Counted from the stretch's first letter, positions 50,633 to 59,907 are shown. The stretch: 64,000 nt of DNA from Novosphingobium sp. (GCA_017745295.1 JAGHZR010000008.1:62001-126000); one strand, 5' to 3'. Made by a program: numbers and translations. Notes: generated by a model not told the origin, from the sequence alone.

Positions 50633-51613
50633 CTACTTTTCCCGCACGACGCAGCGGAAACCGATATGCGTCGTAGCCGTGTCGATCATTTCGGGATGGC
50701 GCGCGGCAGGGCGATAGCGCTGGCAATAGTTCGCCGCGCAAAGATGCGATCCGCCCTTGATGACCTTGCGGCCGATCTTCACCAGCGGCTGGGACGGGTC
50801 GAAGCTCTCCTTCAGCTTGGCGCCCTTCGGATTGCTGATCGCGCAGCACGAACTTCCGGACTTCTTCGGCGCCTCGGGACGCTCGGACCACCAGTCCCGC
50901 GTCCATTCCCAGGTATTGCCGATCATGTCGTAGAGGCCGTAGCCGTTGGCCGGGAAGCTGCGCACCGGCGACGTGCGTTCCCATCCGTCGAGGCACTGGT
51001 TGGCGAAGGGGAACAGCCCCTGCCAGTAGTTCGCCATCATCCGCCCCTCGGGCGCGAGTTCGTCGCCCCAGGCATAGTCCGCGTCATCGAGGCCGCCCTT
51101 GGCCGCGAATTCGAACTCGGCTTCGGTCGGCAGGTCCTTGCCCGCCCATCTGGCATAGGCCTCGGTATCGGCGTAGGCGACGTGGACGACGGGATGATCC
51201 CAGAGATCGAGCGCCTCGACATCGCTGTCCGGGCCCAGCGGATGGCGCCAGTCCGCGCCGAATTCGAAGTTCCACCAATTGGCGGGATTGGCGGTATCCA
51301 CCGGGGTCGCGGTCTTGCGGAACACCAGCGATCCGGCCTGTGCCATCTCCGGCGGCATGCCGGGATAGTCCTTGGGGTCGGGCGCGATCTCGGCCACGGT
51401 CGTATAGCCGGTCGCTGCGACGAAGCGGGCGAAGTCGCGGTTGGTGATGGGCGCTTCGTCGATCCAGAAGGCATCGACCGAGACGCGCCGCAGCGGCGCT
51501 TCCTCCGGGTAGAAGTTTTCCGATCCCATCGAAAAAGTGCCGCCCGGCACGCGGATCATGCCGCGCAGGCGTTCGCTGCCTTCGGCCGAAGTCGGGGGCA
51601 GGGTCTCGGTCAT
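50633..51613 (-). CDS. Formylglycine-generating enzyme (SUMF1/FGE family)
   Basis: This enzyme converts the active-site Cys of sulfatases to formylglycine using copper and oxygen. The 326-residue protein shows the FGE-sulfatase fold: GGTFSMGS, FWIDEAPITNRDFARFV, PVVHVAYADTEAYARWAGKDLPTEAEFEFAAKGG, GNTWEWTRDWW, and near the C terminus GGSHLCAANYCQRYRPAAR, where the two Cys correspond to the copper-binding catalytic pair. This makes it a true FGE rather than one of the Cys-lacking ErgI-like relatives. ATG 51613 has GAGAGGA upstream. No sulfatase gene is in the window, so its target lies elsewhere. Confidence 0.9.
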   Translation of the reverse strand: MTETLPPTSAEGSERLRGMIRVPGGTFSMGSENFYPEEAPLRRVSVDAFWIDEAPITNRDFARFVAATGYTTVAEIAPDPKDYPGMPPEMAQAGSLVFRKTATPVDTANPANWWNFEFGADWRHPLGPDSDVEALDLWDHPVVHVAYADTEAYARWAGKDLPTEAEFEFAAKGGLDDADYAWGDELAPEGRMMANYWQGLFPFANQCLDGWERTSPVRSFPANGYGLYDMIGNTWEWTRDWWSERPEAPKKSGSSCCAISNPKGAKLKESFDPSQPLVKIGRKVIKGGSHLCAANYCQRYRPAARHPEMIDTATTHIGFRCVVREK

Positions 51614-51706
51614 TCCAGGTCCTCTCAGTGGATCTCCGCCCTCTCTAGGGTCGCTTCGATCCCGCGCCAAATGCGTAATTCGAAAGCAAGGGGATCGGCC
51701 TGAACC

Positions 51707-53023
51707 TTACCCGAGTTCCTTTTCCTTCTCCGCATAGAGACGCTCCAGTTCGGCGCGGCTCTTCTTCTCGGCGGCGGTCTTGAGCTGGCCGCAGGCCGCA
51801 TCGATGTCGCGCCCGCGCGGGGTGCGTACCGGGGCCGAGATACCGCCCTTGAACACGATGTCCGAGAAGGCCCTGATCCGCTCCGGTGTCGAGCATTCGT
51901 ACTGCGCGCCCGGCCAGGGGTTGAACGGGATCAGGTTTACCTTGGCGGGAAGGTCGTACTTCTTCAGCAGGCGGACGAGTTCGTGCGCGTCGGCGTCGCT
52001 GTCGTTCTTGTCCTTGAGCATCACGTATTCGAACGTGATGCGTCGCGCGTTCGAGGCACCCGGATAGTCGGCGCAGGCCTGGAGCAGGTCCTCGATGCCG
52101 TACTTCTTGTTGACCGGCACGATCTCGTCGCGGACGTCCTTGGTCACCGCGTGGAGCGAGACCGCCAGGTTCACGCCGATTTCCTCGCCGCAGCGGGCCA
52201 TCTGCGGGATCACGCCCGAGGTCGAAAGGGTAATGCGGCGCTTCGACAGGGCCAGGCCGTCACCGTCCATGACCAGCTTCAGCGCATCGCGCACATTGTC
52301 GAAATTGTAGAGCGGCTCGCCCATGCCCATCATCACGATGTTGGTGAGCAGGCGGCCGTCCGACGAGTAACCGCCTTCCTCGTCGTCGCTGTCGGCGCCA
52401 TCCACGCCGTCCCCGAAGGCGAAGTCCATGCGGCCCTTGGGCCATTCGCCCAGCGTATCGCGCGCCAGCATGACCTGGCCGACGATCTCGCCCACCGTCA
52501 GGTTGCGCACGAGGCGCATCGTGCCGGTGTGGCAGAAGCGGCAGTTGAGCGTGCAGCCGACTTGCGAGGAGACGCAAAGCGTGCCGCGATCCGCATCGGG
52601 GATGAACACCATCTCGAAGTCGTGCGCGTCCGCCGTGCGCAGCAGCCACTTGCGGGTGCCGTCGCTGGAATGCTGGGCCTCGACGATTTCCGGGCGGCCG
52701 ATCACGAAGCGCTCGGCGAGCCAGGGGCGCATGGTCTTGGCGATGTCGGTCATCGCCTCGAACTCGGTGACGCCGCGGTGGTAGAGCCAGTGGTAGACCT
52801 GCTTGGCGCGCAGCTTGGCGGCCTTGGCGTCGAGACCGGCGCTTTCGAACAGTTCCGCGATCCGCTTCTTCGGCAGGCCGATCAGGTCCAGCCGGCCGTC
52901 CTCGCGCGGGGTCACGCCCTCCACGAGGTTCGGGCGGGGCACCGGCACGGGGTCGATATGGCCCGGGATCGGCATCGGGGCAGCGCCGTTGGCGCCGGGA
53001 AGGGTCTGGGTCGCGTCTGTCAT
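51707..53023 (-). CDS. rlmN: 23S rRNA/tRNA adenine-C2 methyltransferase RlmN (radical SAM)
   Basis: RlmN methylates C2 of A2503 in 23S rRNA and of A37 in some tRNAs by a radical SAM mechanism. The 438-residue protein has an N-terminal accessory domain ([23 protein letters not shown]), the [4Fe-4S] motif [27 protein letters not shown], the resolving-Cys regions [15 protein letters not shown], and [11 protein letters not shown]. It is longer than E. coli RlmN owing to an N-terminal stretch of about 35 residues and an acidic insertion ([12 protein letters not shown]) after the cluster. ATG 53023 starts the conserved reading. No partner genes are evident. Confidence 0.95.
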   Translation of the reverse strand: MTDATQTLPGANGAAPMPIPGHIDPVPVPRPNLVEGVTPREDGRLDLIGLPKKRIAELFESAGLDAKAAKLRAKQVYHWLYHRGVTEFEAMTDIAKTMRPWLAERFVIGRPEIVEAQHSSDGTRKWLLRTADAHDFEMVFIPDADRGTLCVSSQVGCTLNCRFCHTGTMRLVRNLTVGEIVGQVMLARDTLGEWPKGRMDFAFGDGVDGADSDDEEGGYSSDGRLLTNIVMMGMGEPLYNFDNVRDALKLVMDGDGLALSKRRITLSTSGVIPQMARCGEEIGVNLAVSLHAVTKDVRDEIVPVNKKYGIEDLLQACADYPGASNARRITFEYVMLKDKNDSDADAHELVRLLKKYDLPAKVNLIPFNPWPGAQYECSTPERIRAFSDIVFKGGISAPVRTPRGRDIDAACGQLKTAAEKKSRAELERLYAEKEKELG

Positions 53024-53290
53024 GATTGGGCGGCCATATAGTGCATTCGCGGCCAAAACGGAAGATGCGCGCGCAGAGGTGCCCGCGCGAACCCCGCGAC
53101 AGCCCTTGGAGTTCCCGCCGCCGGGCGCTCGCCGGGGGCGCTCCGTCGATCAAGTGTGACAGAAAAACATCAGCATTTTCGTTGTGTTAGGTTCAGGAAA
53201 CCGACCACGTATGACGAACATTTGACCAGTCCGGACGGGCCGGTCGCCGAAACGGATGCCCGCCGAAAAGAACAAGGAATGGAGCATCAC

Positions 53291-53959
53291 ATGAAGAACA
53301 TTCTCGTCTGCCTCGCCGCCGGTTCGGCACTCGCCTCGGTCCCCGTCATGGCGCAGGACACCGGCCCCGCGCAGCCTTTCTCGGGCTTCCACGTCGAGGC
53401 GCTTGCCGGTTACGACGTGACCAAGGCCGGCAGCAGCGTCGATGACGACGTCAATGTCGACAACGACCAGTCGATCGACGGCTTCGCCTACGGTGTCGGC
53501 GCGGGCTACGACTTCCGCTCGGGCAACCTGGTCTTCGGTCCCGAGGCCGAAGTGACCTGGTCCACCGCCAAGACCAAGTTCAACAATGGCGATTTCGAGG
53601 GCTTCGGCATCGGCAACGTCAAGACCAACCGCGACCTCTACGTCGGCGCCCGCCTCGGCTATGTCGTCACGCCGACCACGATGGTCTACGCCAAGGGCGG
53701 CTACACCAATGCCAAGTTCGACGTGCGCAGCACTTTCGGCACCGTCGAGACCAACCGCGACATCGACGCCGACGGCTGGCGCATCGGCGCGGGCGTGGAG
53801 CAGGCAGTCACCAACAACGCCTTCGTGAAGCTCGAATATCGCTACTCGAACTACAGCAAGGGTGAGATCGACTACACCGGCGACATTCCGGACGGCACCC
53901 GCTTCAACCTCGACACCGACCGTCACCAGGTCATGGTCGGCGCTGGCGTGCGCTTCTGA
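53291..53959 (+). CDS. Outer-membrane beta-barrel protein (OmpA-like porin family)
   Basis: This 222-residue protein has a Sec signal (MKNILVCLAAGSALASVPVMA-Q) and an eight-strand-type barrel: alternating aromatic and polar residues in GFHVEALAGYDV, FAYGVGAGYDF, LYVGARLGYVVTPTTMVYAKGGYT, WRIGAGVEQAVTNNAFVKLEYRYSNY, ending in the C-terminal strand HQVMVGAGVRF with the terminal Phe needed by the BAM complex. It fits the small Omp25/OmpW/OmpA-like porin group common in alphaproteobacteria; pore activity is not known. GGAG six bases before ATG 53291 favours that start over ATG 53279. A U-tract terminator follows. Confidence 0.85.
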   Translation: MKNILVCLAAGSALASVPVMAQDTGPAQPFSGFHVEALAGYDVTKAGSSVDDDVNVDNDQSIDGFAYGVGAGYDFRSGNLVFGPEAEVTWSTAKTKFNNGDFEGFGIGNVKTNRDLYVGARLGYVVTPTTMVYAKGGYTNAKFDVRSTFGTVETNRDIDADGWRIGAGVEQAVTNNAFVKLEYRYSNYSKGEIDYTGDIPDGTRFNLDTDRHQVMVGAGVRF

Positions 53960-53978
53960 GCGAGCGACGAATGCGGAA

Positions 53979-54010
53979 GAGGGCGGGGACGAAAGTTCCC
54001 GCCCTTTTTC
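53979..54010 (+). terminator. Rho-independent terminator after the outer-membrane protein gene
   Basis: The 10-bp stem GGGCGGGGAC / GTTCCCGCCC (one G-U) has tetraloop GAAA and is followed by TTTTTCG. Confidence 0.88.
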
Positions 54011-54073
54011 GTGGGCGCGCAAGGGCGGCTGCCAGACCAATCACTGTCCCTACGTCCAACCCCTAAGCGCCCA

Positions 54074-54170
54074 CCTCCCACTCCGCTCAGGCTGAGCTTG
54101 TCGAAGCCCCCCGCGGCGTGGCGCTGTGGCTCCCATCCTTCGACAAGCTCAGGATGAGCGGAGTGGGAGG
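54074..54170. repeat. 33-bp inverted repeat of the TTCGACAAGCTCAGG family
   Basis: The left arm (54074-54106) and right arm (54138-54170) are reverse complements over 33 bases with two mismatches, around a 31-nt spacer. The core CTTCGACAAGCTCAGGATGAGCGG belongs to the same family as the units near murB (2747). The right arm ends 42 bp before the stop of the convergent minus-strand gene at 54213. Confidence 0.88.
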
Positions 54171-54212
54171 CCGAGAGCGGGAAACTGCGGAACGGACACC
54201 CGCGACCGTGCG

Positions 54213-54722
54213 CTATTGCAGCTTGGCGCAGCCGATCAACGCGGCATCCATCGCCGAGGCAGCGCCCGAGAGCGCCCAGGCATTGACGAAGCGCCGCCCC
54301 TGCCGGTCCCGCGCGGTGACGGTCATGCGGGGAGCCGAGCGCATGGCGGCGACGATGGCGGCATTGTCCTTCTCGTCCCGCCCCCAGGCATCGCCTTCGC
54401 CCGCTGCAAGAACGAAGCGCTGCCCGCTCAGCGAAAGCGTGACTTGCGCCCCCTGCGCCAAGCGCCGCGAAAGCCGGAAATGCACCTGCCCCCGCGCCCC
54501 GCGCCGGGGCCAGGTGCCTATCGCCGCGAAAGGTTGATACTCGCGCGCCGCCGTGTTGGGCTCGGCCATGGCGATGGCATAGCAGCGCGGGATCACCGGA
54601 TCGCGAAACGCGCCCCAGCCTGCGTAGATACCCAGACTCTCGCGGGCGAGCGCGGGTGCAGCGGGCAGCGCAATGAGGCAGCCCGCAATCGTCAGGGCAA
54701 GTGCAGGGAATCGGAAAGTCAC
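54213..54722 (-). CDS. Exported hypothetical protein
   Basis: I do not recognise a named family with confidence. The 169-residue product starts with a signal (VTFRFPALALTIAGCLIALPAAPALA) and continues as a mature domain of about 140 residues with two cysteines (PRCYAIAM and ALIGCAKLQ at the very end), which could form a disulfide. The central part (GQVHFRLSRRLAQGAQVTLSLSGQRFVLA) is beta-rich. It weakly recalls IalB-type invasion-associated proteins, but this is not firm. The GTG start overlaps the greB stop (GTGA), so it is probably translated by coupling. Confidence 0.7.
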   Translation of the reverse strand: MTFRFPALALTIAGCLIALPAAPALARESLGIYAGWGAFRDPVIPRCYAIAMAEPNTAAREYQPFAAIGTWPRRGARGQVHFRLSRRLAQGAQVTLSLSGQRFVLAAGEGDAWGRDEKDNAAIVAAMRSAPRMTVTARDRQGRRFVNAWALSGAASAMDAALIGCAKLQ

Positions 54723-55204
54723 CGGACCGGGTACTCGATCTCCATGACTTCCCATTCCTTCTCGCCCGAGGGCAGGCGGACCATCTTGAGGTCGCCCACG
54801 GCGGCGCCGCGCAGGGCGCGGGCGAGGGGGGCGCTCCAGCCGATCAGGCCTTTCGCCGCGTCCTGCTCGTCGTCGCCGACGATGGTCAGCGTCTTGTGGA
54901 CGTCGTCCTCGTCGGCGATCGTCACGGTGGCGCCGAAGAAGACCTTGCCGCGCTCGGTCTGGTCGGCCGGGTTCACCACCCGCAGCGCCTTCATCCGGCG
55001 CGCGAGATAGCCGAGTTCGCGGTCGATCTCGCGCATGCGCTTGCGGCCGTAGAGATAGTCGCCGTTCTCCGAACGGTCGCCGTTGCCCGCCGCCCAGGAG
55101 ACGATCTCGACGATCTCCGGGCGCTCCTTGCCGAGCAGGTGGTCGTAGCGGGCGCGCAGTGCGGCCATGCCTGCGGGCGAAATCGGAGGACCGGACAGTT
55201 TCAT
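54719..55204 (-). CDS. greB: Transcription elongation factor GreA/GreB family (GreB-like)
   Basis: Gre factors insert a coiled-coil into the secondary channel of stalled RNA polymerase to provoke cleavage of backtracked RNA. The 161-residue protein has the N-terminal coiled-coil (about 10-80; SPAGMAALRARYDHLLG, AAGNGDRSENGDYLYGRKRMREID), with the acidic tip residues in GDRSENGDY, and the C-terminal FKBP-like domain (KVFFGATVTIADEDDVHKTLTIVGDDE). Its basic patch and tip resemble GreB (YLYGRKR) more than GreA. ATG 55204 has AAGGA upstream. It is followed by the coupled exported protein gene. Confidence 0.9.
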   Translation of the reverse strand: MKLSGPPISPAGMAALRARYDHLLGKERPEIVEIVSWAAGNGDRSENGDYLYGRKRMREIDRELGYLARRMKALRVVNPADQTERGKVFFGATVTIADEDDVHKTLTIVGDDEQDAAKGLIGWSAPLARALRGAAVGDLKMVRLPSGEKEWEVMEIEYPVR

Positions 55205-55337
55205 GGCCTGATCCTTATAAAGCATTTCCCCAGACGCAAAGCCCCGGCCAAGTCCTCCGCCACCTTCTCCACCACCTTGCACCGGCGCTATTAGTCCGAC
55301 AAAAGAGCGGCCTAAGAATTGGGAGCAAGGACAGATC

Positions 55338-56711
55338 ATGGAATTTTCACGCCGTATCGCGTTGCTCGCCGCCGCTTCCGCGCCGCTGGCCGGGTTCGCC
55401 GCAAGGGTGGGTGCGCAAGTCGCTGGTCCTTCGGCTGCCCTCGAACCCGCCCCCGGCGCCGCGCTTGCGCCGCGCCCGCCGATGGGCTGGAACAGCTGGA
55501 ACAGCTTTGCCGGGACCATCACCGAAACACAGGCCCTCGAAACCGCCGCGATCATGCGCGAGAAGCTGCTGCCCTTCGGCTACGACGTCTTCACCGTCGA
55601 TATCCAGTGGTACGAGCCGGAGGCCAAGAGCTACACCTACAACGCCAACCCGGTCCCGGCGCTCGACGCCCATGGCCGGGTGATCCCCGCCCCGAACCGC
55701 TTCCCTTCGTCGAAAGGCGGGAAGGGCTTCGCGCCGCTCGCCGCCAAAGTCCACGCCATGGGCATGAAGTTCGGCATCCACGTCATGCGCGGCATCCCGC
55801 GCCACGCCGTGAAGCTCAACCTCCCCGTGCTGGGCACCAGGCTGCGCGCGCAGGACATCGCCGATACCTCCAGCGTGTGCTCCTGGAACCCCGACATGTA
55901 CGGCGTCGACATGAGCAAGCCCGGCGCCCAGGAATACTACGACAGCGTGTTCCAGCTCTACGCCTCCTGGGGCGTCGATTTCGTCAAGATGGATGACATG
56001 AGCCGTCCCTACGACGCCCACGCGCCGGAGATCGAGGCCGCCGCCAAGGCCATCGCCCGCTGCGGCCGCCCCATGGTGCTGAGCCTCTCCCCCGGCGAAA
56101 CCCCCGTCCTTCGCGGCGCCCACGTCCGCCAGCACGCGCAGATGTGGCGCATCTCCGACGACTTCTGGGACGAGTGGGCGCAACTCCACGCCCAATTCAC
56201 GCGCCTCGAAAACTGGACGCCGTTCCGCGGCCCCGGCTCCTGGCCCGACGCCGACATGCTCCCCCTCGGCCGCCTCGCGCTGGGCGACCGCGACACCCGC
56301 TTCAACCCCGACGAACAGCGCACGCTGATGACGCTCTGGTCGATCGCCCGCTCGCCGCTCATCATGGGCGGCGACCTGCGCCACCTCGACGCACCGACAC
56401 TGGCGCTGCTGACCAACCGCGAAGTGCTGGCGGTGAACCAGTCGAGCACCGACAATACGCCGCTGTTCCTTGACGACGGCACCAAGGTCTGGACGGCGCG
56501 GGCCGAGGGCAGCACGGATCGCTACGTGGCGCTGTTTAACGTGTCCGACCAGCCGCGGGAGGTGAGCGTGGCGCTCTCGTTGCTTGGTCTCGGTGGCAAG
56601 GCGTCGGTGCGCGATTTGTGGGAAGGAAAGGACCTTGGCGTCGTCGAAGGGCGCGTTTCGGTGCGGCTTGCTTCGCATGGGGCAGGGTTGTTCAGGGTGA
56701 AGAGCATTTAA
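55338..56711 (+). CDS. Glycoside hydrolase family 27 (alpha-galactosidase-like)
   Basis: This 457-residue exported glycosidase is likely to cleave alpha-galactosides or related sugars. The N-terminal signal SRRIALLAAASAPLAGF is Tat-like. The catalytic barrel starts PPMGWNSWNSFAG (49-61), a GH27 hallmark. It has the nucleophile Asp in DFVKMDDMSR (about 219) and an acid/base Asp in RISDDFWDEW (about 274). A C-terminal beta-sandwich (about 365-457) follows. Substrate specificity cannot be told from reading (alpha-galactosidase, N-acetylgalactosaminidase or arabinopyranosidase). ATG 55338 follows AAGGA. It is followed by element copy C. Confidence 0.88.
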   Translation: MEFSRRIALLAAASAPLAGFAARVGAQVAGPSAALEPAPGAALAPRPPMGWNSWNSFAGTITETQALETAAIMREKLLPFGYDVFTVDIQWYEPEAKSYTYNANPVPALDAHGRVIPAPNRFPSSKGGKGFAPLAAKVHAMGMKFGIHVMRGIPRHAVKLNLPVLGTRLRAQDIADTSSVCSWNPDMYGVDMSKPGAQEYYDSVFQLYASWGVDFVKMDDMSRPYDAHAPEIEAAAKAIARCGRPMVLSLSPGETPVLRGAHVRQHAQMWRISDDFWDEWAQLHAQFTRLENWTPFRGPGSWPDADMLPLGRLALGDRDTRFNPDEQRTLMTLWSIARSPLIMGGDLRHLDAPTLALLTNREVLAVNQSSTDNTPLFLDDGTKVWTARAEGSTDRYVALFNVSDQPREVSVALSLLGLGGKASVRDLWEGKDLGVVEGRVSVRLASHGAGLFRVKSI

Positions 56712-56896
56712 GGAGGAAGTCCTGGGGGATGATCCCCCAGACCCTCAAAATGTCAGCGTCGCGCGCGGCTTGACGTTCTGCGCTCTCTGCGGCGCAGCCA
56801 ATAAGTCTCCCGACGCGACCATGGGCGCGCAACGGATAGGCTGGGCGTGACCTGGACGGTATTGGGGTGCAGGGGTGTTAACCCCTGCTTCTTCCC
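56711..56896. repeat. Dispersed ~190-bp intergenic element, copy C
   Basis: This copy fills the gap between the convergent GH27 and lytic transglycosylase genes, in the same orientation as copy A. It begins with CTGGGGGAT-G-ATCCCCCAG (56722-56740), has the core CAGCCAATAAGTCTCCCGAC (56796-56815), and ends with GCAGGGGT-GTTA-ACCCCTGC (56869-56888) followed by TTCTTCCC. It is closest to copy A along its length. Confidence 0.9.
56869..56896 (+). terminator. Terminator hairpin within element copy C
   Basis: A perfect 8-bp stem, GCAGGGGT / ACCCCTGC, with loop GTTA is followed by TTCTTCCCTT. It should end the GH27 transcript. Confidence 0.7.
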
Positions 56897-56912
56897 TTAA
56901 CCTTCCAAACCT

Positions 56913-58889
56913 TCACCCCGGCGCCCGCTTCCCGATCAACTGCGTAAGCGGCGTACTCCCGCGATAGCCCGACTGGGTCGGATACATCGACTCATAGACC
57001 ACGGCGTTCTCCAGCACGCGCTGGATATAGTTCTTGGTCTCGTAGATCGGGATCTGCTCCAGCCAGTCGATCCAGTCGACTGCGCCGGTGCGGGGGTCGC
57101 CGTTGGCCGCCAGCCACTTGTTCACATTGCCTGCGCCTGCGTTGTAGGCGCCCACCGCCAGCGGCAGCGAGCCGCCGAAGTAGTTGCGCATGCGGGTGAA
57201 GTAGGCGTCGCCGAGGCGGATGTTGTAGGTGGCGTCGCTGACCAGCTGGTTCTGGTCGTAGGCGAGGCCGAGCTTGCCCGCCTGTTCGCGCGCGGTGGCG
57301 GGCATGAGCTGCATCAGGCCGCGAGCTCCGGCGTGGCTGAGTGCGTTCTGGGCGAACTGGCTCTCCTGCCGGGTGAGGGCGTGGACCATGGCGAAGTCGG
57401 CGCCCGGCGGCATGGGGATCAGCGGGTAGGCGATCTGGCCGAAGTCCTGGTAGCCGTCGCCGTGGGCGCTCTGGCCGAGGATCACGGCAAGGTCGCGGCG
57501 GCCGATGTCGCGGGCGAGTTCGGCGACGAGGACGTGGTCGCTCTCGCTCTGGGCCTGGTCGGAGATTTCGCGGAAGAACTGGACGGTGGTGCGCCAGTCG
57601 CCGTCGCGGGCGACGTCACGCACGGCATTGGTCAGCGGCTTGGCGAAGAAGGCGCTGCGTTCGGCCTGTGTCGGCACGCCGCGTGGGCGGGTGTCGAGGT
57701 CGGGCAGGGGGCGGCCCAGCCGTTCGAGCGCGAGCTGGCCGTAGAAGTAGTGCGGATAGGCGGCGGCCATCTGGAAGTAGCGGTTGGCGCCCGCAGTGTC
57801 CCCGGCCTTGGCGAGCGCGCGGCCTGCCCAGTAGAAGCCCTTGGAGCGGGTGCCCGGCGTTTGCGCGGCGGCGCCGTAGCGGTAGAACAGCGGCGCGGCG
57901 CGGCGGGCGTCGCCCAGTTGCCAGAGCGCCTTGGTGCCGCCCAGCCAGACGAGCGTGGTATAGTCGTCGCGCAGGCGGAACGAGAGCTGGCTGATGTCGG
58001 TGCCGGGGGCGAAGGCGTCGTCGATGCCGCCGGCGATCCGCACCGCCGAATCCGCGCCCGCGCCCTTGGCGGCGGTGAGCAGTTCGCGCACCCACTTCTC
58101 CGGCTCGGGCACCGGCGTCGTCAGGGTGGGGCGATTGGACAGGAGGGCGATCTCGGCGGGCAGGTTGCCGCTCTTGCGGGCCTGCACGGCGCGGGCGTAG
58201 ATATAGCCCGCGTCGGCGTTCATCTGCGGGGTCAAGGTCAGGCCCAGCGTGCCGGGGGGCGAGCCTTGCAGCATCGTCAGCCGCTCCATGAACAAGGCGC
58301 GGCGCTCGGCGGAGACGAAGGAGATCTGCCGCTCGGCTTGCGCGGTCTCGCCCTGCCAGAGCAGGCGGTCCATGCGGGTGTCGTGGTCGGCTGTGGTGAG
58401 GGCGCCGCGATATGTCGCGAGGATCGCTGCCTCATCGCTCGGCGCCAGAGTGCCGCCGCGCCAGGCGGCGAGGGCGCGCTGTTGGGCTTCGGGGCGGCGT
58501 AAGGTGGTCAGCGCCGTGGCATAGCGCCCGGCGGCCTGGTTCGAGAGCGGCGGATAGCGGGTGAAGAACGCGACCACGGAATTGGCGTCGGGCGACTGGC
58601 TCACCAGCGCGCGCTCGGCCGAACCGCGAATCTTGTCGGCCTGCGGATAGCCGGGATAGGTCAGCAGAAAGCTGGAATAGCTGCCGAAATCGAACCCGTC
58701 CGAGGCCACGAGCTGGCGCCAGCGGTCGATCGACTGGTGGACGGCCATGTCGTGCGACTGCATGGAACGCGCCTTCGCAAGGTCCCATTCGCGGCCGTCC
58801 TGAGCGGCTGCGGGGGTCCCGAAAGCGATGCCGAATGCGGCGGTCGAAGCAAGCAAGACGAGGGGGGCAACACGCTGCATGCTGGACAT
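56913..58889 (-). CDS. Soluble lytic murein transglycosylase (GH23, Slt-like)
   Basis: This periplasmic enzyme cuts the MurNAc-GlcNAc bond of peptidoglycan to give 1,6-anhydro ends. The 658-residue protein has a signal (MQRVAPLVLLASTAAFGIAFG), a long alpha-helical superhelical domain (about 60-460) like the doughnut of Slt70, and a C-terminal catalytic domain. The catalytic domain has the Glu509 motif LTRQESQFAQNALSHAGARGLMQLMPATA and the AYNAGAGNVNKWL signature. The start is set at ATG 58889 (ATG 58880 also possible); the track start adds 21 residues with no signal character. It is divergent from dapA, 80 bp apart. Confidence 0.92.
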   Translation of the reverse strand: MSSMQRVAPLVLLASTAAFGIAFGTPAAAQDGREWDLAKARSMQSHDMAVHQSIDRWRQLVASDGFDFGSYSSFLLTYPGYPQADKIRGSAERALVSQSPDANSVVAFFTRYPPLSNQAAGRYATALTTLRRPEAQQRALAAWRGGTLAPSDEAAILATYRGALTTADHDTRMDRLLWQGETAQAERQISFVSAERRALFMERLTMLQGSPPGTLGLTLTPQMNADAGYIYARAVQARKSGNLPAEIALLSNRPTLTTPVPEPEKWVRELLTAAKGAGADSAVRIAGGIDDAFAPGTDISQLSFRLRDDYTTLVWLGGTKALWQLGDARRAAPLFYRYGAAAQTPGTRSKGFYWAGRALAKAGDTAGANRYFQMAAAYPHYFYGQLALERLGRPLPDLDTRPRGVPTQAERSAFFAKPLTNAVRDVARDGDWRTTVQFFREISDQAQSESDHVLVAELARDIGRRDLAVILGQSAHGDGYQDFGQIAYPLIPMPPGADFAMVHALTRQESQFAQNALSHAGARGLMQLMPATAREQAGKLGLAYDQNQLVSDATYNIRLGDAYFTRMRNYFGGSLPLAVGAYNAGAGNVNKWLAANGDPRTGAVDWIDWLEQIPIYETKNYIQRVLENAVVYESMYPTQSGYRGSTPLTQLIGKRAPG

Positions 58890-58969
58890 TTTGGGAAAAG
58901 GCTCCTTATCAGGCGCTGAACATCGGGTCCGTCGGGCTCGATCATTGAACATCCGGTGAGGTAAAGTCC

Positions 58970-59851
58970 ATGTTCTCGGGTTCCATTCCAGCGCTTGTTA
59001 CACCGTTTCGCGACGGAGCGTTCGATGAACAGGCCTTTCGGCGACTCGTGGACTGGCAGATCGAATCGGGGTCCTCGGCGCTCGTTCCCTGCGGCACGAC
59101 CGGCGAAAATTCGACGCTTTCGAACGCCGAGCACCACCGCGTCATCGAACTCTGCGTCGAGCAGGCGGCGGGCCGAGTGCCAGTGATCGCCGGCTGCGGC
59201 AGCAACGATACGATGAATGCGCTGCTGCACATGAATTTCTCCAAGAAGTGCGGCGCCTCCGCCGCGCTGCTGGTGGCGCCGTATTACAACCGGCCGAGCC
59301 AGGAAGGGTTGCTGGCGCATTTCACTTATCTGGCGGAAAACAACGACCTGCCGATCGTGCTCTACAATGTGCCCGGCCGTACCGTCACCGACCTGCTGCC
59401 GGAAACCGTCTGCGAACTGGCACGCCGCTTCCCCGATCGCTTCATCGCCATCAAGGACGCCAGCGGCGATCTCAGCCGCGTGACCGACCACCGCATGGGC
59501 ATTGGCAAGCATTTCGTGCAGCTCTGCGGCGACGACGAGCTGGCGCTGCCGTTCAACGCGGCGGGCGGCGTCGGCTGCATCTCGGTGACGGCCAATGTCG
59601 CGCCGAAGCTCTGCGCCGAGTTCCAGGCGGCCTGCGCCGCCAACGATCTGGAGGAAGCGCGCCGCCTCAACGACCTGCTCTATCCGCTGCACTACGCGAT
59701 GTTCGAGGACAGCTCGCCGGGACCGTGCAAGTACGCGCTGGCGCAAGTCCACGACTGGATCGAGAACGAACTTCGCCTGCCGCTGGTGCCGTGCAGCGAC
59801 AAAGCCCGCACCGCCGTGGACGAAGCGCTGGTCCACGCCGGACTGGTCTGA
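58970..59851 (+). CDS. dapA: 4-hydroxy-tetrahydrodipicolinate synthase
   Basis: DapA condenses pyruvate with aspartate semialdehyde, the first step specific to lysine and diaminopimelate, needed for protein and peptidoglycan. The 293-residue TIM-barrel protein has the full active site: Thr43/Thr44 in PCGTTGENSTL, Tyr107 region in APYYNRPSQEG, Tyr132/Arg137 in LYNVPGRT, and the Schiff-base Lys162 in AIKDASGD. It has the normal family length. A strong palindromic hairpin follows 12 bp after its stop. Confidence 0.96.
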   Translation: MFSGSIPALVTPFRDGAFDEQAFRRLVDWQIESGSSALVPCGTTGENSTLSNAEHHRVIELCVEQAAGRVPVIAGCGSNDTMNALLHMNFSKKCGASAALLVAPYYNRPSQEGLLAHFTYLAENNDLPIVLYNVPGRTVTDLLPETVCELARRFPDRFIAIKDASGDLSRVTDHRMGIGKHFVQLCGDDELALPFNAAGGVGCISVTANVAPKLCAEFQAACAANDLEEARRLNDLLYPLHYAMFEDSSPGPCKYALAQVHDWIENELRLPLVPCSDKARTAVDEALVHAGLV

Positions 59852-59863
59852 AAGTGAATATGC

Positions 59864-59897
59864 CGTCGTCCCGGACCTGATCCGGGACGACGTTTAT
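59864..59897. terminator. Palindromic terminator after dapA
   Basis: A perfect 12-bp stem, CGTCGTCCCGGA / TCCGGGACGACG, with loop CCTGA is followed by TTTATAGG. The CCGGA...TCCGGGA palindrome is also a common dispersed intergenic repeat type. It lies between convergent dapA and the S9 peptidase, so it can serve both. Confidence 0.75.
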
Positions 59898-59907
59898 AGG
59901 CCGGCCC

